Shown: in pieces, positions 25,273-34,102 of the stretch | Numbering within the stretch: the stretch's first letter is position 1 | Layout of the letters: every line of letters begins with the position of its first letter | DNA from: CALBPI01 sp039027435 | GTDB lineage: Bacteria > Pseudomonadota > Gammaproteobacteria > Steroidobacterales > Woeseiaceae | Direction: 5' to 3' | Assembly: GCA_039027435.1 (NCBI GenBank) | Contig: JBCCKF010000004.1 | Coordinates: 62,001-126,000 of the forward strand | Length of the DNA stretch: 64,000 nt | The notes under the pieces: generated by a model | The model's input: only the letters and a program-made list of their open reading frames with translations | Databases searched by the model: none | What the model was told of the DNA's origin: nothing | Program-made: the position numbers and the translations under genes

Positions 25273-26697
25273 TCAGGTGTTGGTTCCCTCGCGACCGTAA
25301 TTATCCTCGAAACGGACAATGTCGTCTTCCCCAAGATAATCGCCAGATTGCACTTCGATGATATGCACAGGTTCGTCAAACGGGTTCGCAATCCTGTGCT
25401 TCTCGCCAATGGGAATGTAGGTCGACTCGTTAACTGACAAATCGAACACTTCCTCGCCGCGAGTGATTTGGGCTTTGCCCTTCACAACGATCCAGTGTTC
25501 GGCGCGGTGGTGGTGCATCTGCAAAGACAATACAGCACCCGGCTTCACGATAAGGCGCTTGACCTGGAAGTTCTCACCCTGGTCCACGCTGTCGTAACTG
25601 CCCCATGGGCGAAACACCTGGCGGTGCAGTGAGACTTCAGGGCGATCATCGGCCTTGAGCGCGTCAACGATTTGCTTGACGTTTTCGGAGGCACCCTTAG
25701 GCGCGACCAACACCGCATCCTTGGTTTCGACAACGACAAATCCGTCAAGACCGACGGCTGCCACCAGCCGGCTTTCAGCGCTGAAGAGCGAGTCACTGCA
25801 ATCTGACAACACGACGTCACCGGACACTGCATTTCCGGTCTCGTCTTTCGGCAGTGCCTCCTGCAAAGAGGACCAAGACCCCACATCGCTCCAACCAGCA
25901 ACCATCGGTACGACAACAGCACGGTCGGTGCGCTCCATAACTGCGTAGTCGATGGAATTGGAGGGTGACTTGGCGAATTCGGCCTCGTCAGGTCGAATGA
26001 AATCCAGATCCGAGACCGCAGCGCCAACACTGGCTTCGACCGCCCGCACCATCTCGGGCTCAAAGTTGGAAAGTTCGGACAAGTAGGCCTTCGATGGCAA
26101 CAGGAACATACCGCTGTTCCAAAGGTAGGATCCCGATGCGACGTATTGCTGCGCGACTTTGAATTCAGGCTTCTCGCGAAACTCTTGAACTGCAACCGGT
26201 GTATCGCCATCCAGCGTCGCATGAATATAGCCGTAGCCCGTATGCGGCTCTGTCGGCACCACACCGAAGGTCACGAGTTGCCCCTGATCCGCGGCAACAG
26301 TGCCACGTGCCACAGCGCCTGCAAACGCTTCGACATCCCCGATGACATGATCCGCCGGCATCACCAACAGGTGGCCCTCGTCCCCACGGCGCAAACTATG
26401 GACCGCGGCGAGCGCGACAGCAGGCGCCGTATTGCGGCCTTCGGGTTCAAGCAGAATATCCGCCTCGACACCGATTTCACGCAACTGCTCAGCAACCATG
26501 AAACGGTGGGCATCATTACACACGACGATCAGTCGCGAAGTATCTGCGGCCAGTGCTGCGATGCGCTGAGCGGTGTCCTGCAACATGGTGGTTTCACCCA
26601 CCATCGGCAGCAACTGTTTGGGGTATTTCGCCCTGGATACAGGCCAAAGACGGCTGCCGGAACCGCCCGACAGAATTACAGGGACGATGCTCGCCAT
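25273..26697 (-). CDS. manC: Mannose-1-phosphate guanylyltransferase/mannose-6-phosphate isomerase
   Basis: A 474-residue bifunctional enzyme of the ManC/CpsB/AlgA type. The N-terminal nucleotidyltransferase has ILSGGSGSRLWPVSRAKYPKQ-type signature residues near 8-28 and NTAPAVALAA. The C-terminal cupin isomerase domain has LQMHHHRAEHWIVVKGKA and the closing GDYLGEDDIVRFEDNYGR. It makes GDP-mannose from mannose-1-phosphate and can isomerise fructose-6-phosphate to mannose-6-phosphate. A GGGGGAG ribosome site precedes the ATG. It lies 23 bases downstream of the ugd stop and upstream of manB in the same direction. Confidence 0.94.
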   Translation of the reverse strand: MASIVPVILSGGSGSRLWPVSRAKYPKQLLPMVGETTMLQDTAQRIAALAADTSRLIVVCNDAHRFMVAEQLREIGVEADILLEPEGRNTAPAVALAAVHSLRRGDEGHLLVMPADHVIGDVEAFAGAVARGTVAADQGQLVTFGVVPTEPHTGYGYIHATLDGDTPVAVQEFREKPEFKVAQQYVASGSYLWNSGMFLLPSKAYLSELSNFEPEMVRAVEASVGAAVSDLDFIRPDEAEFAKSPSNSIDYAVMERTDRAVVVPMVAGWSDVGSWSSLQEALPKDETGNAVSGDVVLSDCSDSLFSAESRLVAAVGLDGFVVVETKDAVLVAPKGASENVKQIVDALKADDRPEVSLHRQVFRPWGSYDSVDQGENFQVKRLIVKPGAVLSLQMHHHRAEHWIVVKGKAQITRGEEVFDLSVNESTYIPIGEKHRIANPFDEPVHIIEVQSGDYLGEDDIVRFEDNYGREGTNT

Positions 26698-26720
26698 GTC
26701 TCCCCCAGCAGATGAGATTG

Positions 26721-28052
26721 TTATTTGGAGAGTCCTCGCCCGATTGCGTAATACTGCAGACTCTTCGAAGCCAGTGACTCAGGATCGTACAAATTCCTGC
26801 CATCGACGATGACGCCGTCCACAATTTTGCGTTTGAGCAGATCGAAATCTGGCGAACGGAACTCTTGCCACTCGGTCATGATCGCCAGTGCATCAACGCC
26901 ATCCAACGCTGATTCAGAGCTGTCACAAAGCACAAAATCATCCCGCTCCCCGTATATGCGTTGCGCTTCCTCGCTGGCCTCGGGATCGTAGGCTCGAACG
27001 GTTGCACCGGCGGCCCACAGCGCCTCGATCAGGACCCGACTCGGTGCTTCACGCATATCGTCCGTTTTCGGTTTGAATGAAAGGCCCCAGACGCCAATCG
27101 TCTTGCCGTTGAGATCGCCGTCATAGTGCGCAAGAAGTTTTTCGAAAACCCGCTTCTTCTGATCCGCATTAACCGCTTCAACCGCTTCCAACAGTCGTGC
27201 GCTGTAGCCGGACTCGGAAGCCGAACGAGCGAGCGCCTGAACATCCTTGGGGAAGCATGAGCCGCCGTAACCGGCTCCTGGGTAGATGAAGTGGTAACCG
27301 ATTCTCGGGTCAGAACCGATACCGACCCTGACTTTCTCGATATCCGCGCCGAAACGCTCGGCAAGGTTAGCCAGCTCGTTCATGAAACTGATTTTCGTCG
27401 CTAGCATTGCATTCGCGGCGTACTTGGTGAGTTCAGCAGAACGTACATCCATCACAATGAGTTTTTCGCGATTGCGATTGAAAGGTTCATACAGCGCACG
27501 CATCAACTCCGCGGTGCGGGCGTTGTCCGTGCCGATCACAATTCGATCTGGCTTCATGAAATCCGCGATCGCCGCGCCTTCTTTCAGGAACTCCGGATTC
27601 GAGACAACAGCGAAATCGAGCGCTACACCGCGTTGCTCGAGTGTTTCAGCGATCTTTGCATGCACTCGGTCGGCGGTCCCAACAGGAACCGTCGATTTAT
27701 CGATCACAACCTTGAAATCGTCCATGTGCTCAGCGATGGACTTGGCAACGGCCAGGACATATTGAAGATCGGCAGAACCGTCTTCATCCGGCGGTGTACC
27801 CACGGCAATAAATTGAAAGGTCCCGTGTGCGACACCGAGCGCAATATCCGTGGTGAACGACAGACGCCCCGCTTCGCGATTGCGCTGGATATAGGCGTCC
27901 AGACCTGGCTCGAATATGGGAACCTCGCCTGCGTTCAATCGGTCGACTTTGGGCTGGTCGATGTCGACACAAACGACGTCGTTACCCATCTCGGCCATGC
28001 AGGCGCCGGTGACAAGTCCCACATATCCAGACCCAAAAACGGTGAGCCTCAT
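26721..28052 (-). CDS. ugd: UDP-glucose 6-dehydrogenase
   Basis: A 443-residue UDP-glucose/GDP-mannose dehydrogenase family enzyme. The N-terminal NAD domain begins MRLTVFGSGYVGLVTGACMAEMG. The catalytic Cys lies in PGAGYGGSCFPKDVQAL near residue 260. The C-terminal substrate domain includes GVWGLSFKPKTDDMREAPS. Length and motifs favour UDP-glucose as substrate, giving UDP-glucuronate, although GDP-mannose dehydrogenase activity cannot be excluded by eye. With ManB and ManC it supplies activated mannose and uronic acid for the exopolysaccharide. Confidence 0.9.
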   Translation of the reverse strand: MRLTVFGSGYVGLVTGACMAEMGNDVVCVDIDQPKVDRLNAGEVPIFEPGLDAYIQRNREAGRLSFTTDIALGVAHGTFQFIAVGTPPDEDGSADLQYVLAVAKSIAEHMDDFKVVIDKSTVPVGTADRVHAKIAETLEQRGVALDFAVVSNPEFLKEGAAIADFMKPDRIVIGTDNARTAELMRALYEPFNRNREKLIVMDVRSAELTKYAANAMLATKISFMNELANLAERFGADIEKVRVGIGSDPRIGYHFIYPGAGYGGSCFPKDVQALARSASESGYSARLLEAVEAVNADQKKRVFEKLLAHYDGDLNGKTIGVWGLSFKPKTDDMREAPSRVLIEALWAAGATVRAYDPEASEEAQRIYGERDDFVLCDSSESALDGVDALAIMTEWQEFRSPDFDLLKRKIVDGVIVDGRNLYDPESLASKSLQYYAIGRGLSK

Positions 28053-28166
28053 TACTCAGCCCCATCTACCCCTAGGCGGCAGCAAGTCTATCGACAAACC
28101 CGGTTGCCGACCAGACACAATGAGTCCTTTAAAGCAGCTACGCTGGTCAACCCGTGCCGTGGACGG

Positions 28167-30137
28167 TTACTCAGGCCTACGATATTGATCCAGCGACATT
28201 ACCTTATTTGAGCCCCCGGATGACACAAGTCGACGGGTATAGACGTGATCCTCAATCTCACCCGTAGGGCTATACCCCTCGACTGCTCGAAGCAATATAT
28301 CCCGCAGCGCTTTCCAGTCTCGGTCTCGGATCGCCGCATCGATTCCTTGGAGAACCCCCTGGAGCTCCACAGATTCCATAGACTGTTCGTTTGCACGCAT
28401 GATGCGAGGGTGGCTGGTACCGGTCACATCACTGCCGATAAGTAACTCCTCATATAGTTTTTCGGCAGGCCGCAGACCCGTGAAAGCAATTTCGATTTCG
28501 CCACCAGGATTCTCTATCGATTTTACTGTCTTACCCATTAGCTGAATCATCTTGCTCGCCAAATCGACAATTTTTACTGGCTTGCCCATATCCAGAACGA
28601 ATACATCTCCACCATTGGCCATAGCTCCCGCCTGGATGACAAGCTGAGCAGCCTCCGGGATAGTCATGAAATACCGAATAATCTCTGGGTGGGTAACCGT
28701 GACAGGTCCACCGGAACGAATCTGTTCCCTGAAAAGAGGCACAACTGAACCTGATGATGCGAGGACATTGCCAAACCGAACCATGCAGAAAGTTGTCTTG
28801 GCATTCCGGTCTAGATCCTGCAGCACTAGTTCTGCAAGGCGCTTACTGGCTCCCATAACGTTGGTCGGGCTAACCGCCTTATCTGTCGATACCAATACAA
28901 AGGTATTCACCCGGGCCTCTATCGCAGCGCGAGCCGTTGCAATGGTACCCAGCACGTTATTCGCCACGCCCTCCAGCACGTTGTGCTCTACGATCGGGAC
29001 GTGTTTATAGGCTGCAGCGTGGTAGAGGGTATCCACCGAAAACGTCTGCAGAATCTCTAGCATCCTCGTCTCATCCTGAACGCAACCGAGCATAGCTATG
29101 ATCTCGACATCGATGCCACTTTTCGCCCGCTCTTTGCGGAGACGCCGTTCAATGGTGTAGAGCGCAATTTCGGATCGCTCTACAAGCAACAGTTGACGAG
29201 GATGGACTTCAAGTAGCTTGCGACAGAGCTCAGAGCCGATGGATCCTCCGGCACCAGTAACTAGAACAACTTTTCCTCGATTTTCACGTGCTAGGAGATC
29301 CTGGTGAGGAGGCACCGGGTCCCTACCCAGCAAGTCCTCAACTGAGACATCCTGAATATCATCCACCCGGGCCTGCCCGGAAACGAGGTCACCAATATCA
29401 GGGATAGTTTGAACCCTAACAGGGAACTCGGCGAGATACTCAATGATCTGCCTCCGCCGCTGGCGTGAGGCGCTGGGCAAAGCCAGCAAAACCCGCTTAA
29501 CATCCAAAGAAACGACGATCTCCTTCAGTCGGTTTGAAGGGAACACGGGTAATCCGTTGACTCTTGAATTCGCAAGCGATCTCTTATCGTCCAAGTGAGC
29601 AACGGGTGCGAACCTAGTGGATGTAGCTAACGACGCGGCCAGCCGGATTCCACCCTCACCGGCGCCGTAAATAACAACGGCCTCTCTCTCGCGATGCCTT
29701 TGGTTCAAAAACAGCCTCGCGCCAAACCTCCCGCCTAGAATTGCGACCGACTGCAGGCTCAGCATTGTAAATGCAAGCCTTCCGGATGCTTCTGCGCCCA
29801 AACCGAAGTAAAAAATGGCTCCTACAACAATCGAGACGGAAAAAGCAGTCCACAGTGCGGATCGGAGCATATCCACCCCGATATAACGAATAATGGATCT
29901 GTAAAACCCCCAATAATGGGCGGCAGTCAGCATCGTTATCGCTGCACCAATCGCTGCATAGGCGGTGGTAACTGGGTCGATGATCGTACCCATAACCAGG
30001 TATTCAGAGACGATTACACAGATCGCGGCGCTTAGGACATCCACCGCAAACATAAGCAGGCGCTTCTGCCGTCGCCCCATCCGAATAAGCCGAACTCGCA
30101 GGTACTCCAACCGAGTACTTTTTTTCTTATATCTCAT
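28167..30137 (-). CDS. Membrane nucleoside-diphosphate-sugar 4,6-dehydratase (PglF/WbpM/CapD-like)
   Basis: A 656-residue protein with four membrane segments in about residues 28-140, a CoA-binding-like Rossmann domain (REAVVIYGAGEGGIRLAAS, 151-170) and a C-terminal extended SDR domain. The SDR domain has NAD motif VLVTGAGGSIGSEL at 291-304, STDKAVSPTNVMGASKR with Met in place of the usual catalytic Tyr as in WbpM/PglF, and MVRFGNVLASSGSV. It converts UDP-GlcNAc to UDP-2-acetamido-2,6-dideoxy-4-keto-hexose. The aminotransferase and acetyltransferase genes next to it suggest a UDP-diacetamidobacillosamine-like product. It is the second gene of the leftward unit, 177 bases after the aminotransferase. 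Confidence 0.91.
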   Translation of the reverse strand: MRYKKKSTRLEYLRVRLIRMGRRQKRLLMFAVDVLSAAICVIVSEYLVMGTIIDPVTTAYAAIGAAITMLTAAHYWGFYRSIIRYIGVDMLRSALWTAFSVSIVVGAIFYFGLGAEASGRLAFTMLSLQSVAILGGRFGARLFLNQRHREREAVVIYGAGEGGIRLAASLATSTRFAPVAHLDDKRSLANSRVNGLPVFPSNRLKEIVVSLDVKRVLLALPSASRQRRRQIIEYLAEFPVRVQTIPDIGDLVSGQARVDDIQDVSVEDLLGRDPVPPHQDLLARENRGKVVLVTGAGGSIGSELCRKLLEVHPRQLLLVERSEIALYTIERRLRKERAKSGIDVEIIAMLGCVQDETRMLEILQTFSVDTLYHAAAYKHVPIVEHNVLEGVANNVLGTIATARAAIEARVNTFVLVSTDKAVSPTNVMGASKRLAELVLQDLDRNAKTTFCMVRFGNVLASSGSVVPLFREQIRSGGPVTVTHPEIIRYFMTIPEAAQLVIQAGAMANGGDVFVLDMGKPVKIVDLASKMIQLMGKTVKSIENPGGEIEIAFTGLRPAEKLYEELLIGSDVTGTSHPRIMRANEQSMESVELQGVLQGIDAAIRDRDWKALRDILLRAVEGYSPTGEIEDHVYTRRLVSSGGSNKVMSLDQYRRPE

Positions 30138-30170
30138 AGCGCTCCATGCGAGATCTCGATAGCCACTGAG

Positions 30171-30179
30171 ATTTTAGCA
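30171..30179 (-). promoter_or_regulatory. Candidate extended -10 promoter for the dehydratase gene
   Basis: On the minus strand TGCTAAAAT reads as an extended -10 box (TGn followed by TAAAAT), about 34 bases before the dehydratase ATG at 30137. No good -35 is visible, as is acceptable for extended -10 promoters. The 177-base gap after the aminotransferase gene (30138-30314) otherwise holds nothing I can name. Confidence 0.35.
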
Positions 30180-30314
30180 CAAGGCCGATCAACCATTACG
30201 TACTTAACGTCAGACCAACGATATGGTTGACTCTATCGCTATCGTTCGAGGCTAAACCGCCCCTCGTTTTGAGAGCGGCCGTAGAAGTTAGAACATTAAC
30301 CGATGTTTTAGGCC

Positions 30315-31484
30315 TCAGCTGCTGGCTATCGCTAAAACCTCACAGACCGCCTCTTTTATTTGTTGCCTGTTCTTGGCGGTTAATGTCGGATGCACAGGAA
30401 GCATTATGCTGGTCTCTCCTAGCGTTCTCGCTACATCCATAGAAGCTACGCTCAAGTCCGACAGGGCTTTCTCACGATAGATCTCAGGGCAAGATCCAGA
30501 AAGAGCCGGAACACCCCGATACGAAAACTCCTGAAGAATTCGATCTCTGTCAAAACCATCGCGCAATGCGGCCGGCTCGACAAACATATAGAACTTGTAG
30601 TTTGCATGGCCCACAGAGTTCTCTGGCCGCGGCACTCGAACGCAGTCGAAGTCGGAAAAACACGCAGTCAAATCCGAAGCATTAGCGTTCCTGACTCTCA
30701 ACCACTCAGGCAGCTTCTTGAGTTGCCATCGACCAATGCCACTTTGCAACTCAGTCAACCGCCAGTTGGTTCCTACAGATTCGTGCAGCCAACGGAATCC
30801 CAAAGGATGATCCTCACGATGTACCGCCCGAAAAGACTTACCGTGATCTTTGAAAGCCCACGCTCGCTCCCAAACCAACTCGTCCTTAAGCAAGAGCATC
30901 CCACCCTCGCCCGCTGTAGTCATGATCTTATCCTGACAAAACGAAAATGCAGCTGCGTCGCCAAACGAACCAACCTTGCGCCCGTCTACAGTCGCGCCAT
31001 GTGCTTGAGCACAGTCCTCTATCACAAAGAGGTCATGTTGCTCCGCCAAGCGCATGATGTTCGGCATGTCACAGGGCCATCCTGCAAGGTGGACAGGAAT
31101 TATTGCGCGAGTCCTGTCGCTGATCCTTTCGGAAATACTCTCGACTGTAAGATTCTGACTGTTTGGATGAACATCCGCGAAGACAGGGGTTGCGCCGACC
31201 ATCATCACAGCACTCACGCTTGCAAAGTAGCTCCTTGGCGTGACGATCACTTCATCCCCTTCGCCAACACCGAGTGCGATCAGAGCGAGCTCTAGTGCCA
31301 AAGTGCCGTTCGCAAGAGCAATGGCATGATCTACCTCGTGAAATTGAGCGAACTCTGCTTCAAACGCCTTCCCCTGGTCGCCGGTCCAATAATTCACCTT
31401 GCCGGATCTCAGAATCTCACCGGCAATAAGTACCTGCTCTTCGTCAAAAACTGGCCATGAGGCCAACGGGTCTATCACATTCAC
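30315..31484 (-). CDS. DegT/DnrJ/EryC1/StrS sugar aminotransferase (PglE-like)
   Basis: A PLP-dependent aminotransferase of 389 residues from the GTG at 31484. The frame is open to a TTG at 31562, but that stretch overlaps the divergent acetyltransferase gene and is not family-like. Typical features are SGKVNYWTGDQGKAFEAEFAQ, GEGDEVIVTPRSYFASVSAV, the acidic VIEDCAQAHGATVDGRKVGSFGD, and the PLP lysine in AFSFCQDKIMTTAGEGGM. It should transfer an amino group to the 4-keto sugar made by the dehydratase, using glutamate. No clear ribosome site marks the start, so 31478 (GTG) is also possible. Confidence 0.88.
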   Translation of the reverse strand: MNVIDPLASWPVFDEEQVLIAGEILRSGKVNYWTGDQGKAFEAEFAQFHEVDHAIALANGTLALELALIALGVGEGDEVIVTPRSYFASVSAVMMVGATPVFADVHPNSQNLTVESISERISDRTRAIIPVHLAGWPCDMPNIMRLAEQHDLFVIEDCAQAHGATVDGRKVGSFGDAAAFSFCQDKIMTTAGEGGMLLLKDELVWERAWAFKDHGKSFRAVHREDHPLGFRWLHESVGTNWRLTELQSGIGRWQLKKLPEWLRVRNANASDLTACFSDFDCVRVPRPENSVGHANYKFYMFVEPAALRDGFDRDRILQEFSYRGVPALSGSCPEIYREKALSDLSVASMDVARTLGETSIMLPVHPTLTAKNRQQIKEAVCEVLAIASS

Positions 31485-31533
31485 TGTATGGTGGGGCTGT
31501 CTCTTCCAGTTAATATGATAGCTGACGAAGAAA

Positions 31534-32241
31534 ATGGAATCAGCAAGCAACCTTATGGCCAAATCTCGTGCGAATGACGGTTCATGCGCCTCTTCATCTT
31601 TCGTGATTTACGGCGCAGGCGGATCCGCGAAAGAGGTGTATTGGCTTGCAACGGAAAATATTCAGAACCCCGCGCTACGTTTTTGCGGCTTTGTTGATGA
31701 CAACGCTCGGCCAAATCAGTCTCTGCTGGGGTTCAATGTCTCAACACTTGAGGAAACCCTAAAACAAAATCCTGATTTTTATGTGATAGCAGTGGGTGAC
31801 AGCAAAGTGCGGGAATCGCTGTCTTATAGATGTGATCAATTCGGAATCGAGCCGATCACGTTAATCCATCGCAAGTGTGATTTGCCCGAGACCGTCAAGA
31901 TCGGCAAAGGATCGATCGTCTGCGCTGGCAGCATTTTGACAACGCATATCACGGTTGGCCGCCACTCACATATTAACGTTGGTTGCACGATCTCGCATGA
32001 CTGCGAGATTGGAGACTATGTCACTATTTCGCCTGGAGTGACGATCTGTGGGAATGTGCACATAAAGCACGGGGCATTTATTGGAGCAGGTGCTACTCTG
32101 ATCAATGGGAGCTCTGCTAGCCCGCTTGTCGTTGGTAGGCGCTCACTTGTCGCCGCAGGGGCATGCGTCACTCGCAGCGTCCCACCAAACACGTCAGTCG
32201 CCGGGGTGCCTGCACGCTCCATGCGAACCGTCGAAGAGTAG
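31534..32241 (+). CDS. NeuD/PglD-like sugar O/N-acyltransferase
   Basis: A 235-residue protein with an N-terminal Rossmann-like domain (FVIYGAGGSAKEVYWLA near 23-39, FCGFVDDN) and a C-terminal left-handed beta helix of hexapeptide repeats (SIVCAGSILTTHITVGRHSHI, VGCTISHDCEIGDYVTISPG, ending SVAGVPARSMRTV). This is the PglD/NeuD architecture. The catalytic His is expected in the SHDCEIGD segment. It likely acetylates the 4-amino sugar from the aminotransferase, completing UDP-diNAc-bacillosamine or a similar sugar. It is divergent from the aminotransferase and lies 16 bases before the PglC-like gene. An alternative start is ATG 31555. Confidence 0.86.
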   Translation: MESASNLMAKSRANDGSCASSSFVIYGAGGSAKEVYWLATENIQNPALRFCGFVDDNARPNQSLLGFNVSTLEETLKQNPDFYVIAVGDSKVRESLSYRCDQFGIEPITLIHRKCDLPETVKIGKGSIVCAGSILTTHITVGRHSHINVGCTISHDCEIGDYVTISPGVTICGNVHIKHGAFIGAGATLINGSSASPLVVGRRSLVAAGACVTRSVPPNTSVAGVPARSMRTVEE

Positions 32242-32257
32242 CTTTAGCTTTCCCCTG

Positions 32258-32884
32258 ATGATGCGTAGTCTCCCTTACCGATTCCTGAAAAGGACTATAG
32301 ATGTCCTCCTAGCCACCGTTGCACTTGTTGCCAGCTCCCCGATCATAGCAATCACTGCGATCGTTATTCTCGTCACAATGGGGCGTCCGGTCTTGTTTCG
32401 GCAAGAGAGAGTCGGACTGAACGGCAAGATCTTCACGGTTTACAAGCTTCGCACGATGACCTCCGAGGTGGATGACAAGGGCGACCTCTTGCCGGATGAT
32501 GCCAGGCTTAAGGGCGTCGGCAAGATCATTCGGAAAACATCGCTCGATGAAATTCCACAACTACTGAACGTCTTCAAAGGTGACATGTCCTTGATTGGCC
32601 CGAGACCGCTCTTGGTTGATTACCTTCCCTTGTATTCGCCGAATCAAAACCGAAGGCATGAGGTAAAGCCAGGCATCACCGGGTGGGCTCAAGTCAATGG
32701 TAGGAATACAACGTCATGGGAGGATCGTTTAAGTCTTGACGTTTGGTACGTTGATAATCAGAGCTTCTCACTGGATCTCCGGATTCTTTGGAGAACGCTG
32801 GTTGTGGTGTGTACGGGAAGCGGGGTCTCGCAATCGGGCCACGTCACAATGTCGCGGTTTACGGGATCGTCGGAAAAAGACTAA
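32258..32884 (+). CDS. Monotopic phosphoglycosyl transferase (PglC-like)
   Basis: A 208-residue bacterial sugar transferase from ATG 32258 (a second ATG is at 32261). The frame back to 32105 is a shadow of the acetyltransferase. A re-entrant hydrophobic helix (TIDVLLATVALVASSPIIAI) is followed by the catalytic domain: FRQERVGLNGKIFTVYKLRTM, the Asp-Glu dyad in SLDEIPQLLNVFKGDMSLIGPRP, and KPGITGWAQVNGRN. This short form corresponds to PglC/WecP-like enzymes, which load a sugar phosphate on undecaprenyl phosphate. With PglD next to it, a bacillosamine-type phosphate is the likely substrate. It is a second, independent priming enzyme beside EpsB at 22347-23744. Confidence 0.9.
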   Translation: MMRSLPYRFLKRTIDVLLATVALVASSPIIAITAIVILVTMGRPVLFRQERVGLNGKIFTVYKLRTMTSEVDDKGDLLPDDARLKGVGKIIRKTSLDEIPQLLNVFKGDMSLIGPRPLLVDYLPLYSPNQNRRHEVKPGITGWAQVNGRNTTSWEDRLSLDVWYVDNQSFSLDLRILWRTLVVVCTGSGVSQSGHVTMSRFTGSSEKD

Positions 32885-32932
32885 GGGCGAATCGGAATCT
32901 AGGCTGACGAGAGTTAGACCCACAATGCTAAC

Positions 32933-34102
32933 TCACCCGAGATTTTTCAGTAGCTCGCGATACTTACCCAGCGTAGTGTCGGCAACGAAACGTTCGTCAA
33001 AGCGATCTTCAACTATTTTCCTACCATTCCCGCCCATCAGTTGCCTCTTGGCGGGATCGTGAACTAGTGACTCAATCGCATCCGCCAAAGCGGCTGGATC
33101 ACGCGGAGGCACTAGAACACCGTTGACGCCATCCTGTACAACGTTACGGCATCCTGGCACGTCGGTAGCGACTAACGGCTTCCCCATAGCGGCCGCCTCC
33201 AACAAAGACCTAGGTGTTCCTTCCCGATAGCTAGGGAGCACAACGATATCAGCAGAAGAAACGATCGGTCGTACGTCATCAGTCTTGCCATGCCATTTCA
33301 CCAACTGCTTAGACGTCGCACCTTGCAATACGGCCTCGGGAATGGCGCTAGGGTTTTTCGCATCAAACCCACCCACCATTTCGAAGTTCACGGATACCCC
33401 TTTCGACCGAAGCAATCTTGCGGCCTCGATGTACTCCATTGCTCCTTTGTCCTTGAGAATTCGGCCGATCATCAGAACGTTGACAGAGCCATCTGTGGCG
33501 GGCCTCGGAATCAGACGGGGGGAGAATTTGTGAATGTCAACGCCCGAGCCTGGCACCTCTGAGGATACTTGGGGACTCACTAGTCCAATTGAACGAAAAA
33601 ACTGGAGATCGTCACCATTCTGAAAAAAAACCCAATGCGCCTTTCTCAGCGACATCTTGTACAACCAAATCGCAATACGTCTGAGACCACTACGAGAGCT
33701 CGTAAACGCGTAACCCAAACCCGTTATCGTCGCAATCCGGACGGGAGTACGAACAAGATACGATGCCACTAGCCCATACAGCACTGCCCTTATTGTGAAG
33801 CAATGCACTATATCTGGGCGGAGGCGGGCCAAGAGTTTTCGTATCGAAAATAGAGTAGCAAGCTCCCCAAAGGGATTAATCGAACTGCCGGAAAAACGAA
33901 CTTCGAACAGCTCAGCACCAGTCTCGCGATACAGTCTGTCATGCAAATCGCCCTCATCGCCGGATATGACAGCCACTCTACAACCCTGGCTAATGGCTTC
34001 TTCGATTACCCTCCGTCTGAATAACAAAACACCTTCAGAATCGCGAGAGATTAAAACAACAGTTTTCTCCGCTAAGTCTGTACGATTCATCTCAGTGCTC
34101 AT
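32933..34102 (-). CDS. Family 4 glycosyltransferase
   Basis: A 389-residue GT-B enzyme. The ATG at 34102 overlaps the upstream stop as ATGA; the frame to 34147 is an overlap shadow, and ATG 34090 is an alternative. The acceptor domain has LISRDSEGVLLFRRRVIEEA and RPDIVHCFTIRAVLYGLVAS, as in glycosyltransferases acting on lipid-linked diNAc-bacillosamine or similar. The donor domain has MIGRILKDKGAMEYIEAARLL and YREGTPRSLLEAAAMGKPLVAT with the EX7E motif. It probably adds the second sugar of the repeat unit (PglA-like position); this is inference. It converges with the PglC-like gene across 48 bases. Confidence 0.84.
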   Translation of the reverse strand: MSTEMNRTDLAEKTVVLISRDSEGVLLFRRRVIEEAISQGCRVAVISGDEGDLHDRLYRETGAELFEVRFSGSSINPFGELATLFSIRKLLARLRPDIVHCFTIRAVLYGLVASYLVRTPVRIATITGLGYAFTSSRSGLRRIAIWLYKMSLRKAHWVFFQNGDDLQFFRSIGLVSPQVSSEVPGSGVDIHKFSPRLIPRPATDGSVNVLMIGRILKDKGAMEYIEAARLLRSKGVSVNFEMVGGFDAKNPSAIPEAVLQGATSKQLVKWHGKTDDVRPIVSSADIVVLPSYREGTPRSLLEAAAMGKPLVATDVPGCRNVVQDGVNGVLVPPRDPAALADAIESLVHDPAKRQLMGGNGRKIVEDRFDERFVADTTLGKYRELLKNLG

